Positions 1 to 11,371 of a DNA stretch of 64,000 nucleotides are shown here, piece by piece. The notes beneath the pieces are model-generated. The model made no database searches, was not told where the DNA came from, and saw nothing but the letters and a program-made list of their open reading frames with translations. The DNA is taken from the NCBI GenBank assembly GCA_025766275.1, contig JAFKAC010000016.1, positions 124,001 to 188,000 on the forward strand, in the 5' to 3' direction. The DNA comes from Lactarius indigo. Its lineage: Eukaryota; Basidiomycota; Agaricomycetes; Russulales; Russulaceae. Positions within the stretch are counted from its first letter, which is position 1, and each line of letters begins with the position of its first letter. The position numbers and the translations under genes were made by a program.

Positions 1-2490
1 CAGAGACCCTAAGGCTCACGCAGATTATCACAAATGGTACGTCCGCGTATTAGCTACTCATGGAACCTCGTGTTGAACGCGCATACATTTGTTAGACGGA
101 AAAGAAACCAAGCAGGCGGTCCAGAAATTGGCGAGCAGCGTAGACGACATGAAATGTTTGTGATCACTCCATCGTTCGGCCATGGTACCTTTAACGTATT
201 CGCAGGGAATGAATCGAGAAAGAGCCTCAGAGAGTGGGTGACTCCCCCGGATCCGTCAACAAATCACAATATCGCATGCGATCTTCATCACGGGGGAACT
301 GCTCAGTGGTTCTTCCAAGGCAGCATGTTCGGTGAATGGAAGTCGAACGGGTCTCTGTTGTGGATCTATGGCAAACGTATGTTCTCCCGATTCTACACCA
401 AGCGACCCCTGATCGTCGTTCACATTCTAGCGGGCTCGGGGAAGACCATCCTTTGGTTCGTGATCACTCGTCACTCTACACCTCGATAAGCTGATCTTGC
501 CGTCCAGTTCCGCAATCGTACAAGACATCGCAACTCTAAGAGAGGCGGGATTAGCGTCAATCGCGTATTTTTATTTCGATTTCAGGGATCTCGACAAACA
601 ACACATCCGAAACCTTCTCCCCTCTCTTCTTATTCAGCTCTCAGCTCAGTCTGATCGTCGTCGCGATATCCTCTCCCGGCTTTATTTGGCGCATGATAAC
701 GGCGAAACGAAGCCCAGGGTTGGTGCGATGATACAGTGCCTGCGGGACATGCTCACAATTGACGACCAACGGCCAATTTACATTATCTTGGACGCGCTCG
801 ACGAGTGTCCGAACTCATCCGGGATCCCGTCGCCACGTGAACAAGTCGTTGCGCTGGTCAAGGACCTGGTCAATCTTCGTCTACCTCATCTTCATATATG
901 CGTCACCAGCCGCCCCGAGTTCGATATTCGGGCCACTCTTGGTTCTTTGGCGCTTCACAGCGTGTCTCTCCACGACCAAAGTGGACAGAAAAAGGATATC
1001 GTCGATTACGTCCACTCGGTCGTATACTCTGATTCTGAGACGATGATGAAGAAGTGGCGAGAGGGGGACAAGAAAATGGTTGTTGACGCGCTCTCAGAAA
1101 AGGCCGATGGAATGTAAGTGGATCGATTGTTGTAACGTCGTGACGACAGCTCATGAGCGTAACTAGGTTTCGATGGGTGTTTTGTCAGCTGGAAACACTA
1201 CGACAATGTCTTCCGCAAAGTGTGCGGCGTACTCTAAATGAACTTCCGGAGTCTCTCGATGAGACGTACGAGCGGGTGATGATGGAAATCAAGAAGGCGA
1301 ATCAAGTGCACGCGTATCGGATGCTTCAATGCCTGACTGTGGCAGTTCGACCCCTTTCCGTCGCCGAACTCGCGGAACTACTCGCGTTCGACTTCAATGT
1401 GGCGAAGGGTGGGATCCCTGAACTGAACTCGAACTGGCGGTGGGAAGATCACGAGCAAGCAGTACTCTCAACATGCTCAAGTTTAATCGCCCTCGTCCCT
1501 GGCGACGAATCCCCGGTTGTTCAGTTTTCGCACTTTTCGGTGAAGGAGTTTTTGATGTCGGATCGGCTCGCGACGTCGACGGGAGAGATCTCGCAGTACC
1601 ATATCTCTCTTGAAGATGCGCACACGGTGCTCGCTCAGGCTTCTCTCGGTGTTCTACTCCGGGATCCCGATGTCACGAATGGCGCCAATAGTGCACCTCT
1701 GGCGCGATATGCCGCTGAGCACTGGGTGACTCATGCGCGGGCCGAGAATGTCGCATCACGAGTCCGGGATGGGATGGAACAACTGTTTGATCCAGATCAG
1801 CCCTACTTCGAAGCGTGGGTCCGATTGCACGATCCCGATCCCGGCTACAATCCTCCGCGGATGACAGATCTGGAACCCGGAGCAAGATCATTGTATTACG
1901 CCGCGCTGTGTGGATTCCACGAACTAGTCGAACACCTTACTCTCAAATATCCGCAGTACGCAAGTGCTCGAGGTGGTCGACGTGGAACTGCGCTACACTC
2001 TGCGTCGTCTGCGGGTCATCTCCAGATTGTACGCTCACTCCTTCAGCATGGTGTACCTGTCGATATTCGAAACCACGTGAACGATACGGCATTGCATTGG
2101 GCGTCTATCGAGGGACATCGTGATGTTGTTGAATGCCTACTCGACCATGGCGCGGATGTGGATTTACAGGACGATGACCACAATAGTTCACTAACTTTTG
2201 CAGCACATGATGGGAAAATCGACGTCGTTCGGGTGCTACTTGAGCACAATGCGGATGTTCATTGCCGGGACAATGATGGTCGGACTCCTCTACACGACGC
2301 AATTCAGGGTGCCAGTCGTATGCTCAAAGGTGATTACCCCGGGATTGTGAAATTATTACTGGAGCATGGCGCAGATGTAGGTGCTAAGGATAAGTTTGGA
2401 AGAACTCCATTGCAGATGGCATTGGTGCAGGGAAAGAGCGAGATCGCGCGGATACTTACTGAATTTCGTTCTGGGAGAGCACAAACGTAG
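1..2490 (+). CDS. NACHT-ankyrin NLR-like receptor (5' partial)
   Basis: This is a fungal NOD-like receptor: a NACHT NTPase followed by ankyrin repeats, a cytosolic class linked to self/non-self recognition. Exons read as <1-36, 96-155, 206-376, 431-455, 508-1113 and 1167-2490, with introns of 50-59 nt. Splicing 377-430 rebuilds a perfect Walker A, GKPGSGKT, and splicing 456-507 continues it as ILCSAIVQDI. Walker B is IYIILDALDEC and a sensor-like segment is ICVTSRPE. The linker DPSTNHNIACDLHHGG is typical of fungal NACHT proteins. Roughly five ankyrin repeats (TALHSASSAGH, TALHWASIEGH, TPLHDAIQGA and others) fill the last 190 residues. No frameshift is seen, so the visible part looks functional. 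The N-terminal effector domain lies before the window, so its type is unknown. Confidence 0.88.
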
Positions 2491-2599
2491 TGCCCCGAGT
2501 TTACTGATATGGCGAGCTAAAATGTAGTTCGTTTTTTTTCCACTTGTCGCTACTTTTTTGTCAACTCTCTACGGCGTGACCCCATACTCGTATTGACAG

Positions 2600-3640
2600 C
2601 TTTCGGAGCCATATCCTTCGATGTACACTGTAGTATACAAGATGTTTCGATATTGTAGATTGTACTAGTACCTGTGGGGAGACCCTTGAACCCGACTAGC
2701 TATACTCTCAATGGCAAATACAGTGATAGTCCCCCAGAACTGATGTAACTCTTGCCTATGATATCAGTCTGAAGTGGACCGGTGAGCGTTCCTTCAAAGG
2801 GGGATTTTCAAGTCACTCGTAGCTCGCTCATTCCCTGTTTGACGATTGGTTGCAACTTTGGACCCATCAAATACTTATCAATTTCTGGTATCGTGCATCT
2901 CAAGGGTATTATCCGACTAGTGACATGTACAGTGATAACAGTTTAAGATCATCGCATGTACCTGCTGGGGTCAATCCTGCTGGTCCAGCTCCTTTGACAA
3001 ATGCCGGTATGATCGCCAATCGATGATTGTCCGTTCGGTACCGCATATAAATGTTGACCTTGACATTGCCTAACATATCGAAAGTTCGGAGAGAAGCCCT
3101 TGGAGAACTTCGACCAGACTCGCGCGCTCTCCAAGCCGGAATCCGGTCCCCCTATACCCGTGCCCCCTGAACCCGACTAGGTAGGTGCACACTGAGGTTT
3201 GGTTTCCTCGTTCGTCTTCGGACTGTCTGACTCAGCGGCCCCCATACCGCATATATATTCTTTCTCGGCTTCGGCTTGTGACTGTATGCCCGGTGACCCT
3301 CGTGGTTACCACGTCTCGAACTTTTTCTCTGATGTTTCGGTTCCGTACTTACGATTCTCGGGGGCGCCTCTTTGGCTTGAATGTGTTTCATAAATATGGC
3401 TCTGTTCTGCCGTGACTGGTCTGTAACTCGTATTACGTATCCCAGAATAAATATTGATCCAAAAAAAAAAAAAAAAAAAAAAAAAGCCCTTGGAGAAGCC
3501 CACGTACGAGAAGTAAAGAAAGGATAGAAAGTACAAGTTTCCCCGATGAAAAGGACTGACATACACATAGTGCATATGTGATGAACTGGAGGAGGACTCT
3601 GAAGCTGACATCCTAATATGATCCTATAAAGTCTACGGAG
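2600..3640. repeat. Degenerate dispersed repeat, copy 1
   Basis: This non-coding stretch aligns, with many substitutions, to 8200-8560 and in part to 34960-35190. Shared landmarks are a block around GAACCCGACTAGCTATACTC (2689-2708), a block TCAAGGGTATTATCCGACTAG near 2900 and GGAGAGAAGCC near 3089. It is split by the retrocopy at 3108-3483; the flanks rejoin to match copy 2. No coding capacity is visible. It may be the remnant of a transposable element, but no terminal repeats or element genes were found. Confidence 0.5.
3094..3497 (+). mobile_element. Polyadenylated retrocopy with 14-bp target-site duplication
   Basis: A 376-bp insert (3108-3483) ends in about 23-25 A and is flanked by perfect 14-bp direct repeats AAGCCCTTGGAGAA at 3094-3107 and 3484-3497. 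AATAAA lies about 15 nt before the A tail. This is the signature of LINE-type target-primed reverse transcription of a polyadenylated RNA. The related repeat at 8200-8560 lacks the insert and serves as an approximate empty site. The insert has only short open frames (a 76-codon one ends at 3415), so it may be a SINE or a retrocopied short mRNA. The source gene is not in this window. Confidence 0.75.
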
Positions 3641-4221
3641 GAGAGACTCCTCGCCACCAAGTCTCATGCTTTCGATGAACACCATTCTCCGAAGAGGGTA
3701 ACCGAATCCATGTTCGACAAGTTCCTTAGGCTCATGCTTGTCAGACTCGTGAGCCACTGTGCCAGGCGTAGAGGCAGGACTGTAAGACTCCATACTACCC
3801 AAGACGTGAATTAAAGGGGAAAAGGTCCGAGTACAGATACACAAAAAAAACAAACGTAGGTGATGCATTGGAGATGTGACTTGAGACCGGCGGTCGCCCA
3901 AGGAGAAGCAGACGATTACCAGAAATCGAACCTCAGTAATGAATAGATTTTCTCGGCGTGCGACATTTCGTCCTCCGGCTTGCCAGCCACTACCAGAATA
4001 GTTCAGAGCGCCAATTTCGCGAGCACATACTGGGAATTTGGGAGATTCGTTCTTCGATCGCACGCCGAGAATTGGAGAACGTCGTATTGGCTCACGTGCT
4101 CACGCGTATTGCTCACGGGCCCAGCTTGCAACTTAATGACACTCTGCAAACTGGCTCGCGCAGAAGGTTGTGCGCAGAGGGGGACAAATTTCCATGCAAA
4201 CGACGACAAAAGGCTTCCATT
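3640..4221. other. Intergenic, no gene seen
   Basis: This stretch lies between the repeat and the 3' end of RRP6. A 303-codon minus-strand open frame (3152-4063) crosses it, but it runs through the poly(A)/poly(T) tract as a phenylalanine run and has no recognisable domain, so it was not accepted as a gene. Confidence 0.6.
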
Positions 4222-7107
4222 TCACCAAGACCACGCGTCAAGGTCGGAAAGTATGCGATACATTTCCGCTTTTAACCTCCCTCCGATCTTTCGGCGCCGC
4301 CGGGAAGTCCCCGCGTTCTGAAACGGCGACACCGAAATCAGCTCCTGATAGAGACATGGGCAAGTGGAAATCGCACCTAACAAGGCCTTCTTCTGTCGCT
4401 TTCGCTTCCCGGCTCTCCCGTCCTCTTGCTCGCTTCGCTCACCTTCGTCCAGGATATTCGGTGCGCTCGCAAAGTCGAACGGTACCACCTCTTCCGTCTT
4501 CGCCGCCGGGGTAGAGGTCGACCTCTCTGTGTCGTCGTCGTTGATGGTTCCTGCCTTCTTCGTACGCTTGCGCTTCTTCTGGCGCTGTCCGACGACGACG
4601 ATTGCGTCATCAATGACTTCGGGCTTGGCCGTCTGTCTCAGAGCTGCTGGGACGAACGGAATCTCGACGGTTGCTCCGTCGATGGGAATGTCGGGGGCGG
4701 ATGTCGTTACGGTTTCAGTTGTCGTGACCGTAGATACCTCTTGAGGTGCCTGCGGCAAGAATGAGACAATCCAATGAAAATGTACTAACCTCATACCTCG
4801 GGCACGGTAGGTGCAATGACGAGAGTGCTGTGTATCCTGTTAACGACATCTTGGAATCGGCCGATGATTTTGGTTTTAGGCACGGCGGAAGTTGGTACGA
4901 CGCCAAACAGCGAACTCCGAGGAGTTGAATAGACAGACGGAAGACGGGGCAACACGGACACGGTACCGAAAAGTGATGATGTCGTACACGTCGGAAGAGG
5001 TTTGTTAAGGGACCACAAAGAAGATGACGTGGGGGGCGGGGTCGGGTGTTGTGAAGCAACATCAACGTCCTTTCTTGGTTCCGGCGTTACCTCAGATGGC
5101 ACGACCGGAGTGGGTTCACTTGGCGCCGCAGGACCACTCAGCCCTTTCCTTACAGCGCCGCGAATCACGTTGAGCAACTCCTTCGCACGTCTCCTCACCA
5201 CGGGCGGTGTAGACGGAAACACATGCAGGAGCGCGGCCATATCCGCAGGCGGCTGCTCCACCAGTTTGAACACAAACCGGTTTGAGAGCACGTATCTAGA
5301 ACGTCGTCAATCATTGCACGAGGAACGAAAAAAAGCGCACTCACCCAGTGCTCTCGTCCTCCTCGCGCGCGACCCGGTCCCTCCACACGTGCACCGCGCG
5401 GAAGACCTCCCGTTGGACGGACGGCGCGCCTTCGACGCCGAGGGTCGGCTTGTTCCACCGGCGCGCTAGCGTATCCCACCCGTTGAACCCCGTCCCGCCC
5501 TCCGCGTCATATGGATCGGGAGAGTAAACCCGAAGCGCGGTCTCCGCAGAGCGTGACAGCACATCTCGAACGAATGCGTCTGGTGCCGTGGGAGAACCAG
5601 CACGGCTCGTAGGGGAGGCACCACGCGAGACAGCGCGGTCGAGGAGGGCATTTCGCAAGTTGTCGTATACGTAGAGGAGGAAATGCGTGTCGGCGCGCGC
5701 ATATTTCAGCATCTCGTCTGGTAATGGTCTAAGTGACGGTGTCAGGAGAAAGCGGCGGCGCAATCGGATCACGAAAAGTCACCGGATGCGCCAATCTGCG
5801 AGTTGGTACCGCTTGTCTGGTGAGAAGTCACAGTACATCTCCAGTAGCGCCGCGAGTCCGTGCCGAGGAAAATCGAGGACCTTTGAGGCGTGGAACGTGT
5901 CGAACATGTTTACCAGATACAAATTGAAGTCTTGTTGAAGCCAAATGACATCACTATCAGCGCCGTGTAGGACCTGCTATTATTGAGCCCGGGTTCCGAT
6001 GTCAGTAAAAATTGAACGTACCTTGACAATGCTAGGGTCGGTGAAAACCTCGTTTAGGTCTTCCAGCTCGTCGCGCAGCTCGAATGGGTCGACTATCCAG
6101 TCCTCATCGCGCGTACTAATCTGCATGAGACATACAAAGCCACTGTATGTGCGATAACTATGATACTCCAGATCAATCGCAATTTCCCTGCTGTCTCGAA
6201 GCTTGTCGATGAGTGTGGTGAGCTGTGCCCGCGTTGACACCCATGTGAGCGGGGTTTCCTCGAGCGGTTTAAAAGGGATTGGAGTTTGGGATTGAAACAT
6301 AAAGGCGGGATAGGAAAGATTAGCGATTTCGTAGCGGTAGGGATGCGGAGGTCTGGTTTTCTCATCAGCATAGATCTCCGATGATGGTTAACAAAAACGC
6401 ACAACGCTTCATTTAGATTCTCCCCGTTGCTTTCTGGATCAAGGGTATAGCCTAACGGCACGCGCGCGTTGAACTTATGTCGCAAAGTGGAGGACCGTAT
6501 GATGCCATTGGTGTTGTCGACCTTCCGCTTGAACTTGAGTTGCGGCTTCGGGAGATGTGGAGCATGCTGTATAACAGGCTCCTGGCGGCCTTTTGAAGTC
6601 GCCTTCTTTTTAGGCTCTGGGGGGTTGATGGCAATGGCGGGGGCTTTGGACCGACCGGAGAATTGGTCGAGGGCGATGTCCTGCATAAGGTGAGAGAGAA
6701 ACGCAAGGGCGCAGGATACAACATACCGCGCGTTCGAACAGCTGATCCATCGGCTCGACGACCAACGACCCGAAACGATCAAGGAAATCGTCCTCGTCCT
6801 GCAGACGGGCTTTGCCCTTTCCTTTAGCGTTCTTGGAGCTCCCAACAGTTGATGCCAGGTTGAGAAGCGCGTTTGTGATGGATAAGACTTTGTTCGAGCA
6901 AGCTTCTAGGTCTCTCGCAAGGTCCGAATCGACAGAGCGGTGGAAGGGCAAGTCGGCGGGGAGTGACGCAGCACTTTTGGTCGCCTTGAAAGCCAAGGCT
7001 TGTAGCTGTGCATAATAGCTATCAAATTCTGAACTCGTCAAAGGAGTTTGGGAAGAGTCCATTGCCAGTCCAATGGCGCGTGACGCAACCGCAAATTGAT
7101 CACCCAT
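4222..7107 (-). CDS. rrp6: RRP6/EXOSC10 3'-5' exoribonuclease of the nuclear exosome
   Basis: RRP6 trims and degrades RNAs 3'-5' as the nuclear exosome's distributive DEDD nuclease. Seven exons: 7107-6727, 6680-6406, 6352-6022, 5973-5783, 5728-5345, 5295-4797 and 4749-4222, giving 862 residues. Residues 1-130 fit the PMC2NT domain that binds the Rrp47 partner. The linker has [15 protein letters not shown]. The exonuclease starts at EIAIDLEYH (Asp279/Glu281, motif I), continues with [12 protein letters not shown] (motif II) and [14 protein letters not shown] (motif III with its Tyr). An HRDC domain follows around [19 protein letters not shown]. The tail is low-complexity and basic ([14 protein letters not shown]), fitting a nuclear lasso and localisation signal. 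A possible 32-nt intron near 4347-4378 would give an alternative end at 4238 with SGNVSHTF. All catalytic residues are present. Confidence 0.93.
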
Positions 7108-7133
7108 TCGTGGGAAACTGCGACCGCCGTGCC

Positions 7134-7175
7134 CTGCTTAGGTCATCAATTACTGAACTGGCGGTAACGTGATGA
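7134..7175 (+). repeat. 42-bp imperfect direct repeat, left copy
   Basis: This copy matches 9017-9058 at 34 of 42 positions and shares the core GCTTAGGTCATC. It lies just upstream of the RRP6 start codon; the partner lies just upstream of GPI16. The pair brackets the spacer, suggesting a local duplication or an insertion between the copies. Confidence 0.5.
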
Positions 7176-8199
7176 ATGCCGAAGTCTGGACTTTGAACCG
7201 AAGTTTTTTTATGCTAAATCTCTGTTTTAAGAGTAACATTGACGGGCAACATTCAAAGCTACATAGATCTAGTACAGCTCTGAACGAGCATTTCATCACC
7301 TACCCTTGCCGGAGCTACTGCGGGAATATGCTGCATGTCTCGGAAATGACCTTTCAATCCTGCCTCCGACTCTTACTGAGTTGTTCACTCTTCGCTCTGG
7401 ATCTTATGCGCGTAGATGGAATGGTCGCTGAGATGATCGTTGATGGAGATGGGAGAGGATCGGGCGTGCTCGCCAAGGAATTTGGTGTTAGGTTGGTGGG
7501 TGAGTTGTAGTCATATTGCGACTGGGAAACCTCGGAGATGCCAGTGAGTGTAGCACGGTGGAAGTGGCGGAGGTGGGTGTCGAGAACAGACCCTGAGTCC
7601 GGGGATGCGGGAGTCGGGAGTCAAGACTGGCAGTTTGTTGATAATGGAATGAGACCGGGCATTAGTTCGGGTGAGGGAGAAGTCGGGCTGCCCGAGTCAC
7701 TCAACGGGGGGGGGGGGGGGGAGAGACACGAACAGTAGCATAGGGAGTATAGACAGGAGCCCAGTGACATTTGAGTGGTTAGTACACAAGGACGCAGGTG
7801 CCGTGAGTGTAGGCTCGGGGGGCGGCATGTGGAGTTGAGGGAGCGGGCTGAGGCTGAGGATGCTTGTTCGTCGCCAAAAGCACAGTTGTGTGCTGAAGCC
7901 CCGAAGCCAAAAGCGAAGACTAGGAGGGCCAGGAGTCTGGGGTCGAAGGCGAGAGAATATATCACTGGCACTACTATCCAGGGCACTACGGGTACTGGTG
8001 GTACGGACCATATCGTGGACGCTGGCGGGCTCCAGGGCGTACGGCAGGACAGGAACGAGCACGTGCCGCCTCATTCGTTCGGCCGCCGCTATCGGCCACT
8101 CGCTCCGGCATAGACTCGGACCGGCCACTTCTCTCCTTGATCTGTATGATGCATCAACTCAGTACGGCACCAACCCATACCCATATTTACAGTTCGCGG

Positions 8200-8560
8200 C
8201 GCCCTGCTGTACTCTTCTATGTATTTTATACTAGATGTTTTGATTGGAGTGGAATTACTCATAGGGGGGACCCTGGATTCGCTATACTCGACCCGATCAA
8301 GCTGACAGATTTTGAGTAGCTCGTCACTCGCTCATAATCATGATGAGTGAGCGCTAATGAGCCAGACTCATCAGATGCTCGTCAAACAGCTGGCGTTATG
8401 TGTTTCAAGGGATACTGCTCGGCCAGTGGCGTGCACAGTAATAACGATGTAAGACCTGTCGCACATAATTATATCTTGACGCTTCTCAATATATCATGTC
8501 CGGAGAGAAGCCTAGCACGAGAAGAAACTTGAGAAGAAAGCTAAAGAGGACATGCTTCCT
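8200..8560. repeat. Degenerate dispersed repeat, copy 2
   Basis: This is a diverged copy of the repeat at 2600-3640. Matching stretches include GGACCCTGGATTCGCTATACTC, the block TTTCAAGGGATACTGCTCGGC near 8402 and CGGAGAGAAGCC near 8500. It does not contain the poly(A) insert present in copy 1, so it shows an approximate pre-insertion state. Confidence 0.5.
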
Positions 8561-9016
8561 AGAGGTACTAAAATATATATTGAGACACAGGGCTGCGGGA
8601 GTGACTGAGGCGGGTGATCAACGTATCGGCTTGAAGTTACCAAGATATGAATACGACGAGATAGCTTGCAAGTATACATTCAGAACCACCGTTAGCTCCC
8701 CTGAGGAATTTGGAGCGGTGCGTCGTAAGTCGACATATCGATCCCCTTGCACAGCGCTTCAAATAGCTTTCTCATGGCCTGGCATTTTCTGCACTATATT
8801 CGCCCCCCGGGCCCGTCATCGTCACAACAAGCGACCGCAGCTTTCCTTTGATTTTCTAAACTTCAGAGTCAGGTCTGAGTCTTCTATAGCTGAATACTCA
8901 CCTCCTCTACGAGCGTCTCTAACATGGCCCCGCAATCACATACGTCACGGCAGAAGTTAGCGCTGCGGTGGTCCACCTCGCAGAAGCCCCCTGCGCGCCT
9001 GAAAGGGTATCTCGCT

Positions 9017-9058
9017 GTGCTTAGGTCATCTATTACCAAACTGGGGTTAATGCGATGA
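9017..9058 (+). repeat. 42-bp imperfect direct repeat, right copy
   Basis: Partner of 7134-7175 (34 of 42 identical). It ends about 80 bp before the GPI16 start codon. Confidence 0.5.
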
Positions 9059-9139
9059 GTATGAACCGTGACGGGGGCATTGGGCAAACGTTCCGCTCGA
9101 GTATGCTAATAGCCAGCTAGCCTGCAACTCTAACCTAAT

Positions 9140-11072
9140 ATGAAGTGGTCTATTATCTTTTTCTTCCTTTCCAAGGGATTTTCTGTGACGGCAGCTGCAG
9201 AAGAATACCGCGAAGAGCTCACGCTGCGACCCCTCATCGACGGCAAACTCGCAGCCCACTTTTCTTTCTCTACGCTGCTTCGTAGTGCCGTGCCAAGAGA
9301 TCCGAGCAGTTTGGGCACCGATGACACGTGTGCGTGGCTCACGAAATGATGCCTCTTCCTTTCTTTGACTAGGGTTGTCGTTCTAGCTCAGCACTACACC
9401 CTCTTTCCCCTAGCCCTCGGGCAGATCCTGCGAGAACACGCGATACCAGAGTTCCATCTGACTATTAACTCTGGAAAATGGGACTACGACCGCTGGGGAC
9501 ACCCAGGCGAGCCTGGCGTAGGCTCGGGAGCAGAGCTGTGGGCGTGGATGGGCGACCGGGCGACAGTGCAGACGAGGTGCCTTCTTCCCCCTCCACCCCT
9601 TGTGAACCTGACCTGATGCACCATAGCATCGATGCACGCTGGAAGGCATTACAAAACTCGCTCTCGGGGCTGTTCTGTGCTTCGCTCGGTAGCATGGACG
9701 CGCTGCACACAACCTCCCCCGCCCACGCGTTCCTGCCAACAGGCGACCTCCCGCAACTTGCCGCCCCCGCACGCGACGCGTACACCCTACGCCACGCCAC
9801 GCTCCCCGCGGAGCGCGTATGCACTGAGAACTTGACGCCTTTCCTCAAGCTCTTGCCCTGTCCCTCGCGCGCGGGCGTCGCTGCGCTACTCGAGCCGCAC
9901 AGGATTTTTGACGCCGACTGGCATGGCCTCGGCGTGCATGTGCGCTGGCGCGCCGACACAGGCGTCGAGCTTACGCTAACGGTGCAGGCGGTACTAGACT
10001 CCGTGCGCACCTCGGCCGATCGCCGGCGCGGTGAGAACTTTGTTGTCCTACAGAGGTGGTGCCTAACTGAGGAACGAACCAGATTGGACGTTGGAGTCGC
10101 TGTTTGGACGGTCGCTTCCGCGGTCGTGTAATGTTGCTTCATCGAGTGTCGTTCGGGTTGTGCTGCCGTCAGACGAAGCGGCATATACTCTGTCCCCTGA
10201 ACCCGGGGTATCTGCAGAGGCTGGAGTTGCAGTTTATGATATAACGAATGGTGAGCGCTGACCTTCTCGACCAACGATAATGCATTGTTCCTGACTGCGC
10301 CAAGGTACCTCAGACCTCAACGTCGCCATGAAATGGCCGGGGGAAGAACGCTTTTTATACCGTATGTGCCTTATCTTCGGTCCCGTTTAACTTGTAACCA
10401 AACGGCTGCCGGTATAGCTCTCGATATACCGCCCCTCTCCGACTTGTCCGTGCGACGCACACTGAAGGGCTCCAGCCAAACACACGGAGAGCTTTCCGTC
10501 GTCGTACGGAACAACCGCCCTGTACCTGTTCGCACGCACTATCTAGAAACTATGCCGTGGCACGTCGAGTTCTTCCTGCACACGCTCAGCGTGACATGCG
10601 GTGATCGGGGCGTTGAATGTGGTGCGTGCAATGCCACCGCCACCTTCCATGTATGTGACGTTCGTCGTGCCTGCTGACGTGTATTGCAGCGTCCCTGTTG
10701 ACGAACATGACGTACACGCCGTCGCGGCCACATGCCACGCCAGCGCAACTGCTTGCCACGCTCGAGCTGCCGCCCCATGAGACCCTGCACCTCTCCCTTC
10801 GTGTCCGCAAGGCCTTTTTGCGATACACGGAGCACCCACCGGACGCGCAGCGGGGGTGGGATCTCCCCCCAGCAGTGTTCGTTCCTCTCAACGCTCCACA
10901 CCGGCGTATCTATACCCCGGCGTTATTAGTCGACCTCGCTACGCCGGACTTCAGCATGCCGTACAATGTTATCATCATGAGCAGCACGTTGATTGCCCTC
11001 ATCTTCGGTAGCTTGTTCAACATGCTGATCCGCAGATTCGTGGTGATCGAAGTCAACGCCAAAGTGGATTAA
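9140..11072 (+). CDS. gpi16: GPI transamidase subunit GPI16/PIG-T
   Basis: GPI16 is an ER membrane subunit of the GPI transamidase, which replaces C-terminal peptides of secretory proteins with a GPI anchor. Seven exons: 9140-9329, 9387-9576, 9627-10030, 10083-10250, 10305-10361, 10418-10621 and 10690-11072, giving 531 residues. The signal peptide is the first 20 residues (MKWSIIFFFLSKGF...). Family blocks are EEYREELTLRPL, DDTSQHYTLFPLALGQIL, GAELWAWMGDR, RWKALQNSLSGLFCASLGS, RDWTLESLFGR, SSSVVRVVLPSDEAAYTL, YLETMPWHVEFFLHTL and FLRYTEHPPDAQRGWDLPP. One C-terminal membrane span (VIIMSSTLIALIFGSLFNML) is followed by a short cytosolic tail. Each intron choice restores a conserved block, so the model is firm. 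No sign of damage. Confidence 0.94.
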
Positions 11073-11307
11073 TTGGTCGGGCGTAATAACGTACAAATCT
11101 CTCAGTAGCCGGGATAGGCAAGCAACGGTTTTGGCTGAAATGATTGAATGTTCACATACGATAATGGATTTTATTTCCCACACACGCATGGCCTTGTATT
11201 CTTTGCTATCATAGCCGGTAAGGCCGCAAACCTCCATAGTGCGGGGTGATCTCCCCTGGATGAGAGATTAATGCATAATAATGGCTTATTCTGCCTTCCC
11301 TTCCTCA

Positions 11308-11327
11308 CCCCCCCCCCCCCCCCCCCC
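11308..11327 (+). repeat. Poly(C) tract, 20 bp
   Basis: A 20-C run lies about 45 bp upstream of the F-box-like gene's start codon. The surrounding 11073-11371 spacer holds nothing else recognisable. Confidence 0.9.
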
Positions 11328-11371
11328 GTTCAAGTTCGGATCCTCCATTGCCTTAGCTCGGGCTCCTCGAA

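Larger units (their letters stand above)
7108..9139. other. Intergenic spacer between divergent RRP6 and GPI16
   Basis: About 2 kb separates the two divergent start codons. It holds a 16-G run (7706-7721), repeat copy 2 (8200-8560) and a 42-bp imperfect direct repeat near each end. Open frames here (up to 154 codons) show no domains, so no gene is called. Promoters of both housekeeping genes must lie at its two ends, but no clear motif was identified. Confidence 0.55.

Noticed and set aside
3152..4063. 303-codon minus-strand open frame
   Set aside because: It reads through the poly(A) tail of the retrocopy as a phenylalanine run and shows no domain.
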